A stretch of 64,000 bases of DNA from Mactra quadrangularis (GCA_025267735.1 CM046304.1:26601381-26665380); one strand, 5' to 3'. Shown: positions 46,301 to 54,024, counted from the stretch's first letter. The notes: a model not told the origin generated them from the letters alone. Made by a program: numbers and translations.

Positions 46301-47564
46301 CATAACTTTACGTAGTCTTAGTTATTTCTGCCGAGTTTTTTCAATCTTTTTCCACTTTCACTTGGTCATCATATGGAAATAAAAAAAAACGCGCTTGCTC
46401 TTAACCAGTTTCAGACTCATTTAATGTAATGACGTATTCAATTTAATTTCTTTTTGAACCTTTTTTTCACGCAAATAAAAAGTACATCACAAAAAAAACT
46501 ACTTAATATCATGGAATTGTCGATGAATGCAATCATAATACAACATATAAGCCTAGTGGTTTATATAAAATAAAAAAAAATCATGTAGGAAATGTAATTT
46601 TTAATAAAAAAAATGCAAATTTAATTTCAAAATGTTTTTGCGACTGATTAATTGACAGGCGTGTATAAATTACAATCCATTGACTGTTACAACAGGTTTT
46701 AATCGATAGGACTACGATGACGTCACACACGGTAGATAAGCGATGTTGTAATATCGGCTAAATTGATACAGGTATAAATCAGAGTTAAATATCTCGATAT
46801 ACACATTGTTTACATGCGTTAAGCGTGAGTGTATGCTGAGATACAATAGAAATACGTAATATTTTGATGTTTAATCGTTTTTTGTGTCCAACGATAAATT
46901 TCACCTTTAAGATGAGCCATGGATACACGTATCAGTTAAAAGTCAAATCATGAACGCAATCGTGGCCCAGTATGGATTAAACTTGCATATCTTCCAGCTA
47001 CGGCTACACAACAAGCCAGGGTTTTATGGGACTGAGGCATAATATCAGATATTATAGACCACAGCATTAAAGGTAGTCCTGTTGCCCCTGACAACCTAAA
47101 GTTCGGTTCAGACAACTTGTTACTGATAGTAAACAGTTTGTTTGTGCAAATAAAACATATATCTGATTGTCTAACTGGGTAACGTAGTTGATATTGTATA
47201 ATTATGTCTCTTAACTAGATGAATTGCATCTGTCCTTGATGGTGATCTTGTTTTGCTTATTTAGGCCTAACTTTGTCACTTTAGTTTTGTAAATAAATTT
47301 CATAAATTCTTTGCCCAGACTTGGTAGTTCGGTACACAAAAACACCAGTCTCGTGCAGTTAGAGTTTTTTTTTAATTATCAGCGACCAGCCAAATTTATG
47401 TATACTTGTATATTTAACAGCGACCAGGAAACATTCTTGTATATATTGTATTTACAAGTGTTCTATATTTTCAATTACAGATGAACAAATCTCTACAAAC
47501 TTTACTAAGTATATATGTAACAAAACTACATGAGAGATCAGAGACAGTGTTACAACCTTCATGA
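12641..47564 (+). CDS. NUP160: Nuclear pore complex protein Nup160, complete (35 coding exons)
   Basis: Nup160 is a scaffold subunit of the Nup107-160 (Y) complex of the nuclear pore, needed for pore assembly and mRNA export; in vertebrates the complex also acts at kinetochores. I spliced 35 exons with consistent phases into a 4311-nt frame: 1436 codons plus TGA, the same length as I recall for human NUP160. Diagnostic matches to the human protein include NRYIYW (exon 2), VHRLIFPHPNK (exon 3), CRDHRLRIWS (exon 6), LGHNTEAYNAM and SRRKDCLRQLL (exon 25), HNYYDLLYAFHIYKNNYRKAG (exons 26-27, split by an intron), SSADEAWQLLQQYL (exons 31-32) and VWLPYTSIDKLLHAL (exon 34). The N-terminal ~480 residues form the beta-propeller and the rest the helical stack. 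The start is the first ATG of exon 1, in good context. Codon use is AT-rich. Exon coordinates are given in the three sub-entries. Confidence 0.96.
13392..13548 (+). mobile_element. MITE family B copy in Nup160 intron 1
   Basis: 157 bp with ends near 'cagtgcttgacattaa' and 'agtgtctagccctg', i.e. degraded forms of the family's inverted end CAGGGCTCGACATTAA. The interior carries 'gttgtcctattgcccctgac' and 'caaccagttactgctattaa'. The 6-bp sequence TTTTAT flanks it directly on both sides (13386-13391, 13549-13554). Family B is the most numerous repeat in the window. Confidence 0.75.
14521..16069. mobile_element. piggyBac-like fold-back element with long inverted arms
   Basis: The ends are TTAACCCATTTCATTC (14521) and GAATGTAATGGGTTAA (to 16069), i.e. 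TTAA target plus CCC...GGG termini as in piggyBac elements. Arms of about 400 bp face each other: 14590-15000 and roughly 15395-15795, sharing for example 'ggactttgctaattttctca', 'tcaatattaaaaa', and 'tctttccaaaaatgtacatt' in opposite orientation. The outer ~180 bp of the right arm is repeated once more in tandem (about 15800-16000). The ~400-bp centre has no coding frame. It lies within Nup160 intron 2. Confidence 0.75.
16900..16990 (+). repeat. tRNA-derived SINE head in Nup160 intron 4
   Basis: The sequence 'tagtggtagcatgctcg' resembles a pol III A box, and 'tttgattctt' about 30 bp downstream resembles a B box, with spacing like a tRNA. There is no cloverleaf-competent acceptor stem, so it is read as a decayed tRNA-derived SINE and not a tRNA gene. 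Confidence 0.4.
17190..17395 (+). mobile_element. MITE family A copy 3 with target duplication (Nup160 intron 4)
   Basis: The 206-bp copy is nearly identical in layout to 4512-4718. The 7-bp direct repeat AGTGAGT abuts both ends (17183-17189, 17396-17402), giving a second independent proof of the ends CAGGCC and GCCCTG. Confidence 0.82.
18979..19166 (+). mobile_element. MITE family A copy 4, decayed (Nup160 intron 7)
   Basis: It shares the order 'gattttttcctt', 'tgaaatttcttt', 'tggagttgacc', 'tttcccctatca', 'aaaggcc', 'gataaaagccct' with the other family A copies but has many substitutions and lost its flanking repeat. The ends are approximate. Confidence 0.6.
20590..20760 (+). repeat. Decayed family-B-like MITE (Nup160 intron 9)
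   Basis: It contains 'gtctggttgtctaggacaac', 'aagttcaggcaa', and a late 'attttgtagact', a degenerate version of the internal pattern of family B. The ends are not defined. Confidence 0.35.
21350..21512 (+). repeat. SINE family 2, 3' part (Nup160 intron 10)
   Basis: It matches the 3' portion of the SINEs at 54121-54365 and 61683-61992: 'taactggttaacagctaaa', a hairpin-like 'gctaaagccaaagatttagc', 'gttgactgat', 'atgtgttgctacgg.gttaaac'. The head is missing or decayed. It ends about 20 bp before the exon 11 acceptor. Confidence 0.65.
22778..32153 (+). CDS. NUP160: Nup160 exons 13-25 (helical domain, residues 481-1047)
   Basis: Exons: 22778-22882, 23180-23245, 23720-23825, 24552-24717, 25290-25423, 25938-26098, 26708-26841, 27526-27620, 28388-28544, 29301-29456, 30537-30669, 31332-31427, 31962-32153. 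The exon 15 start is the least certain: I placed it at 23720 (AAG|GGT) because it keeps phase and aligns VRK|GCVTYL with human LLKKGYLSFL, although an AG at 23694 has the better pyrimidine tract but breaks the frame. Exon 14 could also end earlier at a GTAAGA donor. Exon 21 ends at GTATCC, a U12-type donor (separate finding). Exon 22 starts with the conserved Trp-Pro. Confidence 0.88.
23944..24180 (+). repeat. MITE-B remnant followed by SINE family 3 (Nup160 intron 15)
   Basis: The first ~75 bp ('ggcaacaagatttcc', 'attttgtagactgcc') is a family-B-like remnant. From about 24016 a tRNA-like head follows: 'gtggtcaagtggtgtag', 'tgtaacctctctctgataga', 'ttatgggttcataaa'. The block is shared with the copy at 42215-42400, which marks it as a dispersed SINE and not a tRNA gene. 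Confidence 0.5.
24945..25150 (+). mobile_element. GTCC-type element, relative of 29519-29836 (Nup160 intron 16)
   Basis: It opens with a hairpin AGTCCCCT...AGGGGACT (about 24951-24982) followed by 'ttcgtctgttgtctgtctg' and 'gctgaaacttggtatgtgaa'. The layout (5' hairpin of C-run/G-run arms, then a GTCTGTC tract) is that of the element at 29519, but the primary sequence differs. The 3' end is not defined. Confidence 0.5.
27299..27406. mobile_element. MITE family C copy 1, 108 bp (Nup160 intron 19)
   Basis: The terminal inverted repeats cover ~28 bp: CTGTCAAAATATGAATAATT at the left and AATTCTAACTTTGACAG at the right with few mismatches, closed by GGTGA/TCACC. A second copy is at 49349-49469. 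Left flank TA is present and the right flank is degraded. Superfamily unproven (Tc1/mariner possible). Confidence 0.6.
27830..27995 (-). repeat. SINE family 1, minus orientation (Nup160 intron 20)
   Basis: The reverse complement gives a tRNA-like head ('gagcagtggtcc', B-box-like 'aggttcaaaaacc') and then the family-1 body ('gagcaagaaatttaccta', 'aggtgtaaatg', 'agagatcacc'). The 71-codon open frame at 27901-28116 is repeat-derived. Confidence 0.7.
28545..29300 (+). other. NUP160: U12-type (minor spliceosome) intron 21 of Nup160
   Basis: The donor reads GTATCCTTT directly after the exon, identical to the GT form of the U12 5' splice-site consensus. The 3' end has TCCTTAAC (29283-29290) with the branch adenosine 11-12 nt before the AG at 29299-29300, matching the U12 branch-site consensus and its short spacing. 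The phase (2) and protein alignment (LATLI|WPLSEQ against human QLLWPSNPG) require this junction. All other Nup160 donors in the window are of the ordinary U2 type. The intron also contains a CT-rich run (28757-28779) and a microsatellite (29081-29155). Confidence 0.85.
29081..29155. repeat. (TCAC)n(TCGC)n(TCAC)n microsatellite
   Basis: About four TCAC units, five TCGC units, then about nine to ten TCAC units without interruption. It lies within the U12-type intron, roughly 145 bp upstream of the exon 22 acceptor. The block change in the middle looks like expansion from a single A-to-G change. Confidence 0.95.
29519..29836 (+). mobile_element. GTCCGTCC-type element with a triplicated 5' hairpin (Nup160 intron 22)
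   Basis: The ends are 10-bp inverted repeats ATACCCCCGC (29519) and GCGGGGGTAT (29827-29836). The first 41 bp, a palindrome-like unit (ATACCCCC...GGGGGGTAT), is present three times in perfect tandem: 29519-29559, 29560-29600, 29601-29639. A tract of GTCCGTCC-type repeats follows ('gcgtccgtccgtctgtccg') and then a ~170-bp unique body. Overlapping 106- and 129-codon reading frames here are artefacts of the 41-bp unit and are not genes. Confidence 0.75.
30745..31020 (+). repeat. SINE family 1, full-length copy (Nup160 intron 23)
   Basis: tRNA-like head: A-box-like 'agtggtcctgtggtagg' and B-box-like 'gggtttaacccttg' with tRNA-like spacing, then the body 'gagcaagaaatttatcta', 'tgttccactcc', 'atgtaaatggg', 'gatttcaatgatcag' and an A/T-rich tail. 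It is the reference copy for the family in this window. Head plus body is about 275 bp. Confidence 0.8.
32804..34817 (+). mobile_element. Candidate solo LTR (about 2 kb)
   Basis: It begins TGTAACGAGCTCACCCCGG and ends CCGGGTAGTGGTAACA, so it has TG...CA termini with imperfect inverted repeats (TGTAAC/GGTAACA and ACCCCGG/CCGGGT). A TATA-like 'gtataaatac' lies at about 34367, ~440 bp before the right end, where an LTR promoter could sit. No second LTR, no gag or pol frame and no clear 4-6 bp target duplication were found. It could instead be another kind of insertion; boundaries are tentative. Two overlapping ~80-97 codon frames at 32682-33004 (opposite strands) look like chance open frames in GC-rich sequence. 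Confidence 0.3.
36525..36881. mobile_element. TTAA-type MITE, 357 bp (Nup160 intron 25)
   Basis: The terminal inverted repeats are about 24 bp: TTTAAAGGTACTAGCTCACA at the left and TGTGAAGGAGTACCTTTAAG at the right (3 mismatches over the paired part). Both ends contain TTAA, the target of piggyBac and Kolobok elements. The interior is AT-rich and non-coding. A related, older element is at 7560-8150. Confidence 0.65.
37381..47564 (+). CDS. NUP160: Nup160 exons 26-35 (C-terminal helical domain, residues 1048-1436)
   Basis: Exons: 37381-37486, 39270-39436, 40332-40401, 40980-41087, 41466-41592, 42064-42186, 42562-42703, 43419-43556, 44004-44108, 47481-47564 (stop TGA 47562-47564). The most conserved part of Nup160 lies here: the block around CMDLTTHNYYDLLYAFHIY, then SVMYEQGMRLGCEV and CYLAALNALRLVKPEYSWI. 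Exon 28, short and polar (SKRGIDGEQ), matches the variable loop of the human protein. The last exon encodes 27 residues that align loosely with the human C-terminal helix. Intron 25 (5.2 kb) and intron 34 (3.4 kb) are the longest and hold transposon-like sequence. Confidence 0.93.
37826..37907. repeat. Two tandem 41-bp repeats
   Basis: Units at 37826-37866 and 37867-37907 start 'gtcctgaacagt' and end 'actgttaacc.gacat', with about five differences. They lie just upstream of a SINE family 1 copy in Nup160 intron 26. Confidence 0.85.
37925..38116 (+). repeat. SINE family 1, headless copy (Nup160 intron 26)
   Basis: The body and tail of family 1: 'gagcaaaacatttaccta', 'ccacccaggtgtaaacgg', 'tgatttcaat.accagggg', 'acatgtgtatggaagcagac' and the 'cactttaacttttaact' tail. 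No tRNA head is recognisable to the left. Confidence 0.75.
38400..39240. other. CpG-containing insert in Nup160 intron 26, unidentified
   Basis: Composition changes at about 38500: 'gacgatttctcccc', 'gacgagacgatctgccccc', and later two copies of 'ttcgcgtgaat' (about 39111 and 39150). Part of the left motif ('gcagacgatttctccct') recurs at 10157, suggesting a dispersed repeat. No ends or protein could be recognised. Confidence 0.35.
39518..39688. mobile_element. pogo-like MITE, 171 bp (Nup160 intron 27)
   Basis: The ends CAGTATAACCTCTGCAGAGC (39518) and GAGAGAGGTTGTACTG (to 39688) are imperfect inverted repeats of the CAGTACAACCTCT type used by pogo/Tigger elements. Inner motifs 'ctctgcacaacaac', 'ctctgcaaagcaac' and 'ctctgaacagcaac' repeat the same sub-terminal unit. 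TA follows the right end. The reading frame 39251-39574 is exon 27 running into this element. Confidence 0.6.
41862..41975 (+). repeat. SINE family 2, 3' part (Nup160 intron 30)
   Basis: It contains the family-2 hairpin 'gctaaatccagagatttagc', 'gattgactgacc', 'tatataacttatgcaatgtg' and 'ctatggcgttaaaccca'. 5' truncated. Confidence 0.7.
42215..42400 (+). repeat. SINE family 3, tRNA-like head (Nup160 intron 31)
   Basis: It shares 'gacttcgtgtca...tgtaacctctta.taatagaagg.tgtgggtt' with the copy at 24016-24180, at matching spacing. B-box-like 'gggttgcactc'. It begins about 30 bp after the exon 31 donor. Confidence 0.45.
45693..45872 (+). other. Possible unidentified coding exon nested in Nup160 intron 34
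   Basis: An ATG (MDTDSQILTRVGYHS) opens 60 codons ending with Gly-Asp-Lys exactly at GATAAG|GTAAAT, a fair donor. The stretch has about ten CpGs in 180 nt, far more than Nup160 exons, and balanced third positions. I recognise no family, no partner exon was found, and it could be a chance frame or transposon fragment. Confidence 0.2.
47060..47205 (+). mobile_element. MITE family B, decayed (Nup160 intron 34)
   Basis: 'cattaaaggtagtcctgttg', 'cccctgacaacct', 'cttgttactgatagtaaaca', 'ctgattgtctaactgggtaa' in family-B order. The ends are eroded. Confidence 0.65.
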
Positions 47565-48248
47565 TGATTTCTACTACATTTTGTATCAACTTTAGTCTTA
47601 AACTTTATGACAAAATTCTTTATCTTGAAACTTCTAGAAAATGGATGACAATGAGTTTATAACTTGATGATGCTTTTACATTTTGAATGAAAATATATCT
47701 ACAGTGGAACTTGAACATATGAAATTTGAATTTGATCAACTGATTACTTGAAGAAAAATCTCAATTCCCTTTGTTTCCTTGACTCTCTAAAGAACATGAC
47801 ATGACTTTTCTGAGTTAATGTGTTGTTGAAACAAAACATACCATAAAAGAACTGTACTAGGTATTAAAGTAAGAAATACCCTTAGAATACTGTGTGTATA
47901 TATATCAAAGGTAGAAGTTCTTTAATGCATTTCACATGGTACTGTTTTATTACATTAACACAATATGAGTTGAAATAAGATGTTTTTTTATAGTCTTTTC
48001 TAAAATCAAAGTAAAATTGCAAACCTGTTTTCCGACTAGAAGGGATTGGTTGATGCCATGTCAAGTGGGAACTATGCCTTAATATAAAGACGACTATGTG
48101 TTGTACATGTTTATGGATATGGTTTCAAAGTATTGAAATGTCAACATTATGCAAGAACTTTCAGGAAATCATTAATCATTGTTGTCATACTTATTACATC
48201 ATGAGAAACAATTTGTTTTACTGTTTAAACTTTTACTTTCATCAGGGA

Positions 48249-48411
48249 CAGGGCTAGACTTTAAAGGAAGTCCGATTGCCCCTGACAACCTATATTTTAT
48301 ATTTGGGTTCGGGCAACATGTTACTGCTAGTAAACATTTTGTTCAGACAAGTAAAACATATAGCTTGTAGTCCAATTGGGCAACCTAGTTTAAAAGGTAA
48401 TGTCAACCTTG
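48249..48411 (+). mobile_element. MITE family B downstream of Nup160
   Basis: A 163-bp copy from 'cagggctagactttaaagg' to 'aatgtcaaccttg', with the full internal pattern. It lies 685 bp after the Nup160 stop codon. A 63-codon open frame crossing it is not a gene. Confidence 0.75.
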
Positions 48412-49348
48412 CAGGGATGTAGAATGCCCAACTTGTCCAACCCATTCATATATATATCTACAGATATGTAAATAATTCCATTCCACTTGTCTGTGTTTGA
48501 GGAATGTTTTTATGCTGATATACATAATTAACATAACTAAATGAAATATATGCTCATCATGAGAATTTCTTTTTTTGTTGGATTTTATGCCATAGCAACA
48601 CATTAAAAGGTCATATTACAGTGGTCAGTCAACATACTAACAATTCTTGGAAAAATGATTTTTAGATTTCTCATGTCTTTATATGAAGTGAAAACTTACC
48701 ACTCTCCTGTATGTTTTTATCTACGGTACTGCATTTTGATCATGTTATTTCTAATTTCTGTTGAAGATGCCATTCCTTCCATGATGCCCCTCATGCGACC
48801 ATAAACTAAGTTGGATGGTTTAAATTTTTGACAACTTCAGTTTTTGAATCATTTACAATCTGTTTCCTTCACGTATATCGACATAGGTTGTAAATATTGA
48901 CATCATTTAAAGAATTTTGTTATTTGGTTATTAGTGTATTCAGTTATAGCTCAGTAATAAAATGGCAGCTACAAGTGCTTGATCTTGTTTCCATCAGTCA
49001 AACCACAGATTGTTGAGTTGTAAGAACAGAGACATAGATAACTTAGCATTTATGTCTCTGGTTGTAGTTGATTTCATCAGATTAGATTGAATGTATTAAA
49101 AACTTGCTTCCCTGGACAGTGAAAACTTGTTTTTATTAAACAATTTCTGCCACTAAGTATCTAATCTCAAATTTTAGTAATTATTTTTGAAAATGATTTA
49201 AAAACTTGAAAACTAGTTACATGTATTTTCAAATTTTTGATTTAGTGTCTAGGAATTATGGAGCTGATTAATATCTTGAAGCCAGAGACATATCTATGTC
49301 TCTGCTTAAAGCATCTTTACATTGTTCTGTTATAGTTGTTTTTCTTCA

Positions 49349-49469
49349 TTGTCAAAACATGAATAATTTCACAGTGGCTTCATGTTCTTTGTTGAACAGT
49401 CAGGGTTATATATAAATTATATTGTGATAGTGTATTCAAAGACCATGAAATTATTCAAACTTAAGACAG
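49349..49469. mobile_element. MITE family C copy 2, 121 bp
   Basis: Left arm 'ttgtcaaaacatgaataatt', right arm 'aaattattcaaacttaagac', with the same core ('tgttctttgt', 'attgtgatagtgtattcaa') as the copy at 27299-27406. More diverged. Confidence 0.55.
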
Positions 49470-51422
49470 TTGTGAAAAAATGGACAATAACTGTCACAGA
49501 GATCTTTCTATTAATTACATTGAGACGTTTGAGGACTGTCAATATTGAGTATTTTCCAGTCCCTGATTATAAGGATACCGTTTTATCAGTTTATTTTCAG
49601 GTATGAGGATTATTGCCACTTTGTTGAGTAATTCAGTAAGATATATATTTTCATACAAAAATATACTTTTTTTGTTCAGTTTGAAAATGTATTAAAAATG
49701 TACTTATATGTCCATGTGTATACATTTGATAAAAATTACTTTGAAAATAAAAAAAATGTCTTTGTTGTTGATATTGCTTGTTGTTAAAGCTTGATGTTGT
49801 TCTGTTTTATTAACCTGTCAAAAAGGATTATTATTTCTGAGTGAGTACACACTCTTTGAATTTACTGACTATGTTACCGTCAAGTGTTTTAAACTTACTT
49901 GATAGACTTTTTGATAGTCTTATTTTCAATGCCTAGGTAAAATGCTGATTCTAGAATGTACTGACTATGAAATTATTAATTTTTGACAGGTTGATAAAAA
50001 TGGACAATTTTTGGTTAACATGAATTGATAATGCATGGTTCTCCATTCTTTATCACATCAACTTACTAGTTCAAGCGGAACCAAACGAAGGGAGATAATC
50101 TAACCAGGCTTAAAATTTTGGGTAAGATTGTCTCCCTTACTATCTTGTGTACAATCTATTCAGCTATAAAAGTATTTCATGTTTGATGATTCCCATTTAG
50201 TTTGTTAACTAAATCGTGAATTTATGAAAAAAGATGTGTTGGAAACAAATATAAAACAATGTATATGTTCATGAAACTTGACTATTTTACACAAACCATT
50301 ACTTAGATGGGTATTCCAGGCCAGTCTATTGTAACTGCACAATAGTACTTGATCATTTTGTCAGTAGTATATTTCTTTAATGATAAATGTACAGAAAAAT
50401 GATTCATACAATGAAATTAGTTAATTTAATTTTATAATCAAAGAGGCTACCAAAATTTTATGAATTGTTAATGAAAACTTTACCCAACTATTATTGCATT
50501 GAATGTTGGAACACAGAAATTTGAAGCATGGAGGCTACAGTGCAAGAAAAATGTGAGATCTGACTCATGATTTTCGCATGATTTTTGCTAAACCTCTTGT
50601 CTACTAAAAGTATGCATAAAAGATATCTTACATCTTGGTCATTCAGAAATTATTGTTAACTTAAAAATATTTAAGTAATAACTTCAGTAATAATATGACC
50701 TTTTGATTATTTCTCTTCAAAAATAAAAAAAATGCATTTTTTTTTTTCAAATATCTTATTAATCAAATTACTCTTAAATAATTTATGTATAAATATTTGC
50801 ACAATTTAAGTTATTTTAATGTGCTAAAGTTTTCATTTAGTATAATAAAGTAAAATATATTTTTTTATAGTAATCCCTTAACTTATTTTTATAACAAAAA
50901 ATCTATTAATTAGTTGTAACTTGCAATGCAGTCGACATTGTCACTGAATTAAACTCAAAGTTAGACGCAATTCAACTAACAACGAAACGATAATTGGGGG
51001 TAAACTCACAAAACTGAATGCCTATCCAGCCGTAAGTGGTATTGTACGGTTAAAACATAAGCAATATAAGCATACTCTATTATAAAAAGTAGTTCTCAAA
51101 CAGTACCGCAATTATGCCTCATTTGTCTCGTGTCATCTGTCAAAATTCAATTAATCAGAGCTTTATGACATACTACGACCGAATTTAAAGTTGACACTAC
51201 ATGGAAAACACTTATAAGTCAATATTTGTCCCCGAACTCTAATCGGTGTCAAAATCTGCGTATGAATACACAAAGTAGTACCATGTCCTCAATACACAAA
51301 ATAGAGCAATGGCCGCCTACATGATTCAGAATGAACTATCGGATATATTAGTGAAAATGCGGCTAGTATGAACATTGGAGTAGTATGATTTGTTTAGTTA
51401 GAATAATAAACTATCCGTAAGG

Positions 51423-51477
51423 ATGGATTTATTAATTCCATTCCTAATATTCTGTGGATTAGCGTCTATAACGGAAG
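51423..51477 (+). CDS. LRP6: Lrp5/6 (arrow-type) exon 1: signal peptide
   Basis: This is the first coding exon of a low-density-lipoprotein receptor-related protein 5/6, the single-pass Wnt co-receptor. It encodes MDLLIPFLIFCGLASITE plus one base (phase 1), a typical signal peptide (hydrophobic LLIPFLIFCGLA). The donor is GAAG|GTTCGT. The link to exon 2 rests on matching phase (G|GA), the short signal-peptide-only first exon that vertebrate LRP5/6 also have, and the absence of another candidate start nearer exon 2. Invertebrates usually have one gene for LRP5 and LRP6; the symbol follows the vertebrate name. Confidence 0.7.
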
Positions 51478-52686
51478 GTTCGTAGCTTCTCACAAGTTCG
51501 GATTGTTTTGTTTTTTACTCTTTGATGTTTGCCGACATAGGTGTTTGCTTAATTGAAGCATCACCGTTGTTCTAATGTTATCAACAAATTGTTGATATGA
51601 CATCAAACAAAAGATAATCGTAAATTTGATGTCTTATTTGAATAAAATTGAAAGATTTCACGATTTTGGCTTATTTTTAAAGATGACTGAATGAATTACA
51701 CTAATTTCTCATAATTCACATGTGCAAGAATTTTTATTGTTTAAATATATTCAAATTTCTTTCAATTCTGTGCCTTATAATGTTAGCCAAACAATGACTG
51801 TATATTGTTAACATCGTTTTCTGAATTTATGTTGTAATACCAGCATGAGTTCTACTCACATGACCTCATTATTGGCATTTATTACTAAATTCCTTTTTGA
51901 CACAACAATTGGTCTTCAAAGTTTGTATGTATTCCTGATTACTTGAAAGAACATAAGAAACATAGACGTAAATATGAGATATTCTTAATCTGTATTGAAA
52001 TTTAACAAAGTTTACACAATGAATGCTATTAAATATCTTGGATTTTCAGGATTACATCTTTAATTTAACTTAGGTAGCCAAAATTCTTTGTGAGAAATAT
52101 TTATATATATCAGCACATATATGGGGTTTGACACTAACAGTGTCCTGGAATTCCGAGGATTCCAAACACTTGGGAGGACTCCCAGTGATGCTTAGCTTGG
52201 GGTTCCTTCTGAATCCCTTAAAAGTGCCCTGCTCTTGAATTAATTTGAGCTGCCGTGAACTGCTTACCATAATTTGTGACTTAAATCTGTATCCCTAACA
52301 TTAAGAAGGAAACTCTGAATAACCAAGTATTCCTTCTGGATTCCTGGTAAAAACAGTTTAGTGTTGAATGAACCTTGATTATATTATAATATTAAATTAT
52401 ATGAGCTTAGGAAAGCTTCAGTCATCAGGATGGGCTAATGGCAAATTTCCTATGACTGTTGTAATTTTACTCCCAATATTTGTTTGTCATAGAATTTGAC
52501 TTAATGATACCAAGTTTTGGGTTTTAGCTAAAACCATGGAAAATGGTTGAATGATATTTCTAATTAAGTGGATTTCTGGTTTTGTCAGTGGATCAGCAAT
52601 TAGCCACATCCTCCTTAGGGCTGTTTTGTTATAGTGGACCTAGAAGACACCTGTAACCCTTTTTTCATGAGTATAACAGTATTATA

Positions 52687-52842
52687 CAGGGCTCGACATT
52701 AAAGGTCGTTCTGTTGTCCCTGACAACCAATATTTTGGTTTGGGCAACCTGCTACTCCTATTAAACATAAAGTTCAGGCAAGTTAAAATACAGCTGGCTG
52801 TCCATTTGGACAACCTAATTGAAAAATTATTGTCAAGCTCTG
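52687..52842 (+). mobile_element. MITE family B, well-preserved copy
   Basis: 156 bp from 'cagggctcgacattaaagg' to 'aattattgtcaagctctg', with the inverted ends best preserved at the left. It is the first half of a local duplication with 53022-53178. Confidence 0.8.
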
Positions 52843-53021
52843 TAATGTATGCTTGTTTGAGAATTTTGTGTCTGTTTCCTGGTCTTTTATGCTAAGTCCT
52901 AGCTCCAATCTTGTCTTCCTTCCCATAATGCATCAATGCCCAGACTGGTTAGGTCATTAAAATGTGACATATACTGGTCACACAGTGTCCCGCATCTTCT
53001 CGACTCACAGACAGCCCTTCA

Positions 53022-53178
53022 CAAGGCTCAACATTGAAGGTTGTCCTATTGCCCCATAAAATCTTTATTTTGGGTTTAGGCAACTTGTTCTGCTAGTTAA
53101 TAGTTGGTTTGGGCGACTAAGATATCTACCTGGTTGTCTAACTGGGCAACCTACTTTAAAAATTAATGAATAGCGCTG
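53022..53178 (+). mobile_element. MITE family B, second copy in local duplication
   Basis: 157 bp from 'caaggctcaacattgaagg' to 'aattaatgaatagcgctg'. Flanking sequences around this copy repeat those after the copy at 52687 ('tcttccttcccataatgcat' / 'tccttttcctacctataata', 'gtgtcccgcatc' / 'gtgtcctgcatc'). Confidence 0.75.
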
Positions 53179-53639
53179 CCTATACTGGTGAGTGTCCTGC
53201 ATCATCCTGACTTGCCAGCAGCCCTACCACCATTCTCCTTTTCCTACCTATAATACATCAATGTCCAGACTTGTAGTTGTAAGTGAGGTCAATAAAATTG
53301 TGACATATTCATGACTCTCTTGTGTGTATTTATTTTACCACATGTAAACCTTCAAGTTTTCAATGATTTCTTGTTGACTTGTTTTATGTACAACTTGTTG
53401 AAGGTATTATTTATATCCTCTCAGCTATTTATAGGAGGTCATAAAACACCCCTCTTGTCATGACATTAAAATGATTTTGATTATGGATTCTATTGACTTG
53501 CATATAAATAATGGGAAACTTCTCTGTGACTTCTAGCTATCAGTGATTGGTCAATTTTAACTTGGTCTTTTAAAGGGAGAGGGAGGGAGATGACTGTTTT
53601 GTAGGACTGTCTAGTGCTTAAGAATTAGTGAATTGAATC

Positions 53640-54024
53640 TACCATGGACAGACATTTGGAGAGCCCCCCCCCCTTTTCTGTTCTGTGTCAGGACCATTTT
53701 CATATCTATACAATTAAATTTGCGAGTTTCCTGTTTTGTGGAAGAAACTGCGCAGCTTTGAATAAATCTTTTGTTTGTCGCTGGAGCACATATATACCGG
53801 CATATCAAGTTGACAATTCTTTTTTGACAAAGCCTCTTGATATTTGCAAAAACTGCCAAAAATCAACAAAAAAATGTGTTTTTTTTTGTGTCTAAAAATA
53901 GATAAAACTAAAACTACCCCCAGCGGTTATCTCCCTTTATCAAATCAATAATTAAGTAGCAAAGCGTGACTTAAGCACTGTGAGGAGTTTGCTAAAGCCC
54001 GTGCTTGCACGGGCTCCCATCTAG
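53640..54024 (+). mobile_element. Helentron/Helitron-like element, 3' end defined
   Basis: The right end has the perfect stem-loop GCCCGTGCTTGCACGGGC (53997-54014), then six bases, then CTAG (54021-54024) followed by T. A short GC-rich hairpin just before a CTRR end next to T is the Helitron-class 3' signature, and this form of it (GCCCG...CGGGCTC..CTAGT) is typical of Helentron-derived non-autonomous elements. The left end is uncertain; sequence from about 53640 is unlike its surroundings and has no coding frame. The 82-83 codon frames here on both strands are not credible genes. Confidence 0.6.

Larger units (their letters stand above)
44109..47480. other. Nup160 intron 34 (3.4 kb)
   Basis: It holds a 10-bp inverted pair GGGTCCTTAA (44333) / TTAAGGACCC (to 45520) that may bound a 1.2-kb DNA element, and a 60-codon open stretch with a good donor (45693-45872). 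From 45900 to 46950 it is very AT-rich. A family-B MITE relative lies near 47060-47200. No confirmed gene. Confidence 0.5.
47565..51422. other. Nup160 3' UTR and intergenic DNA before Lrp5/6
   Basis: After the stop codon the first possible poly(A) signals are ATTAAA at 47863-47868 and AATAAA at 48956-48961; I cannot tell which is used. If the second, a family-B MITE (48249-48411) is part of the 3' UTR. The rest is AT-rich without exons. The last ~150 bp before 51423 are less AT-rich and probably include the Lrp5/6 promoter or 5' UTR. Confidence 0.55.

Noticed and set aside
48179..48370. 63-codon frame after Nup160
   Set aside because: It is largely a MITE family B copy.
53611..53895. 82-83 codon frames on both strands
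   Set aside because: They overlap each other, are AT-rich with poly-C/poly-T runs, and lie in the presumed Helentron-like element; no protein family.
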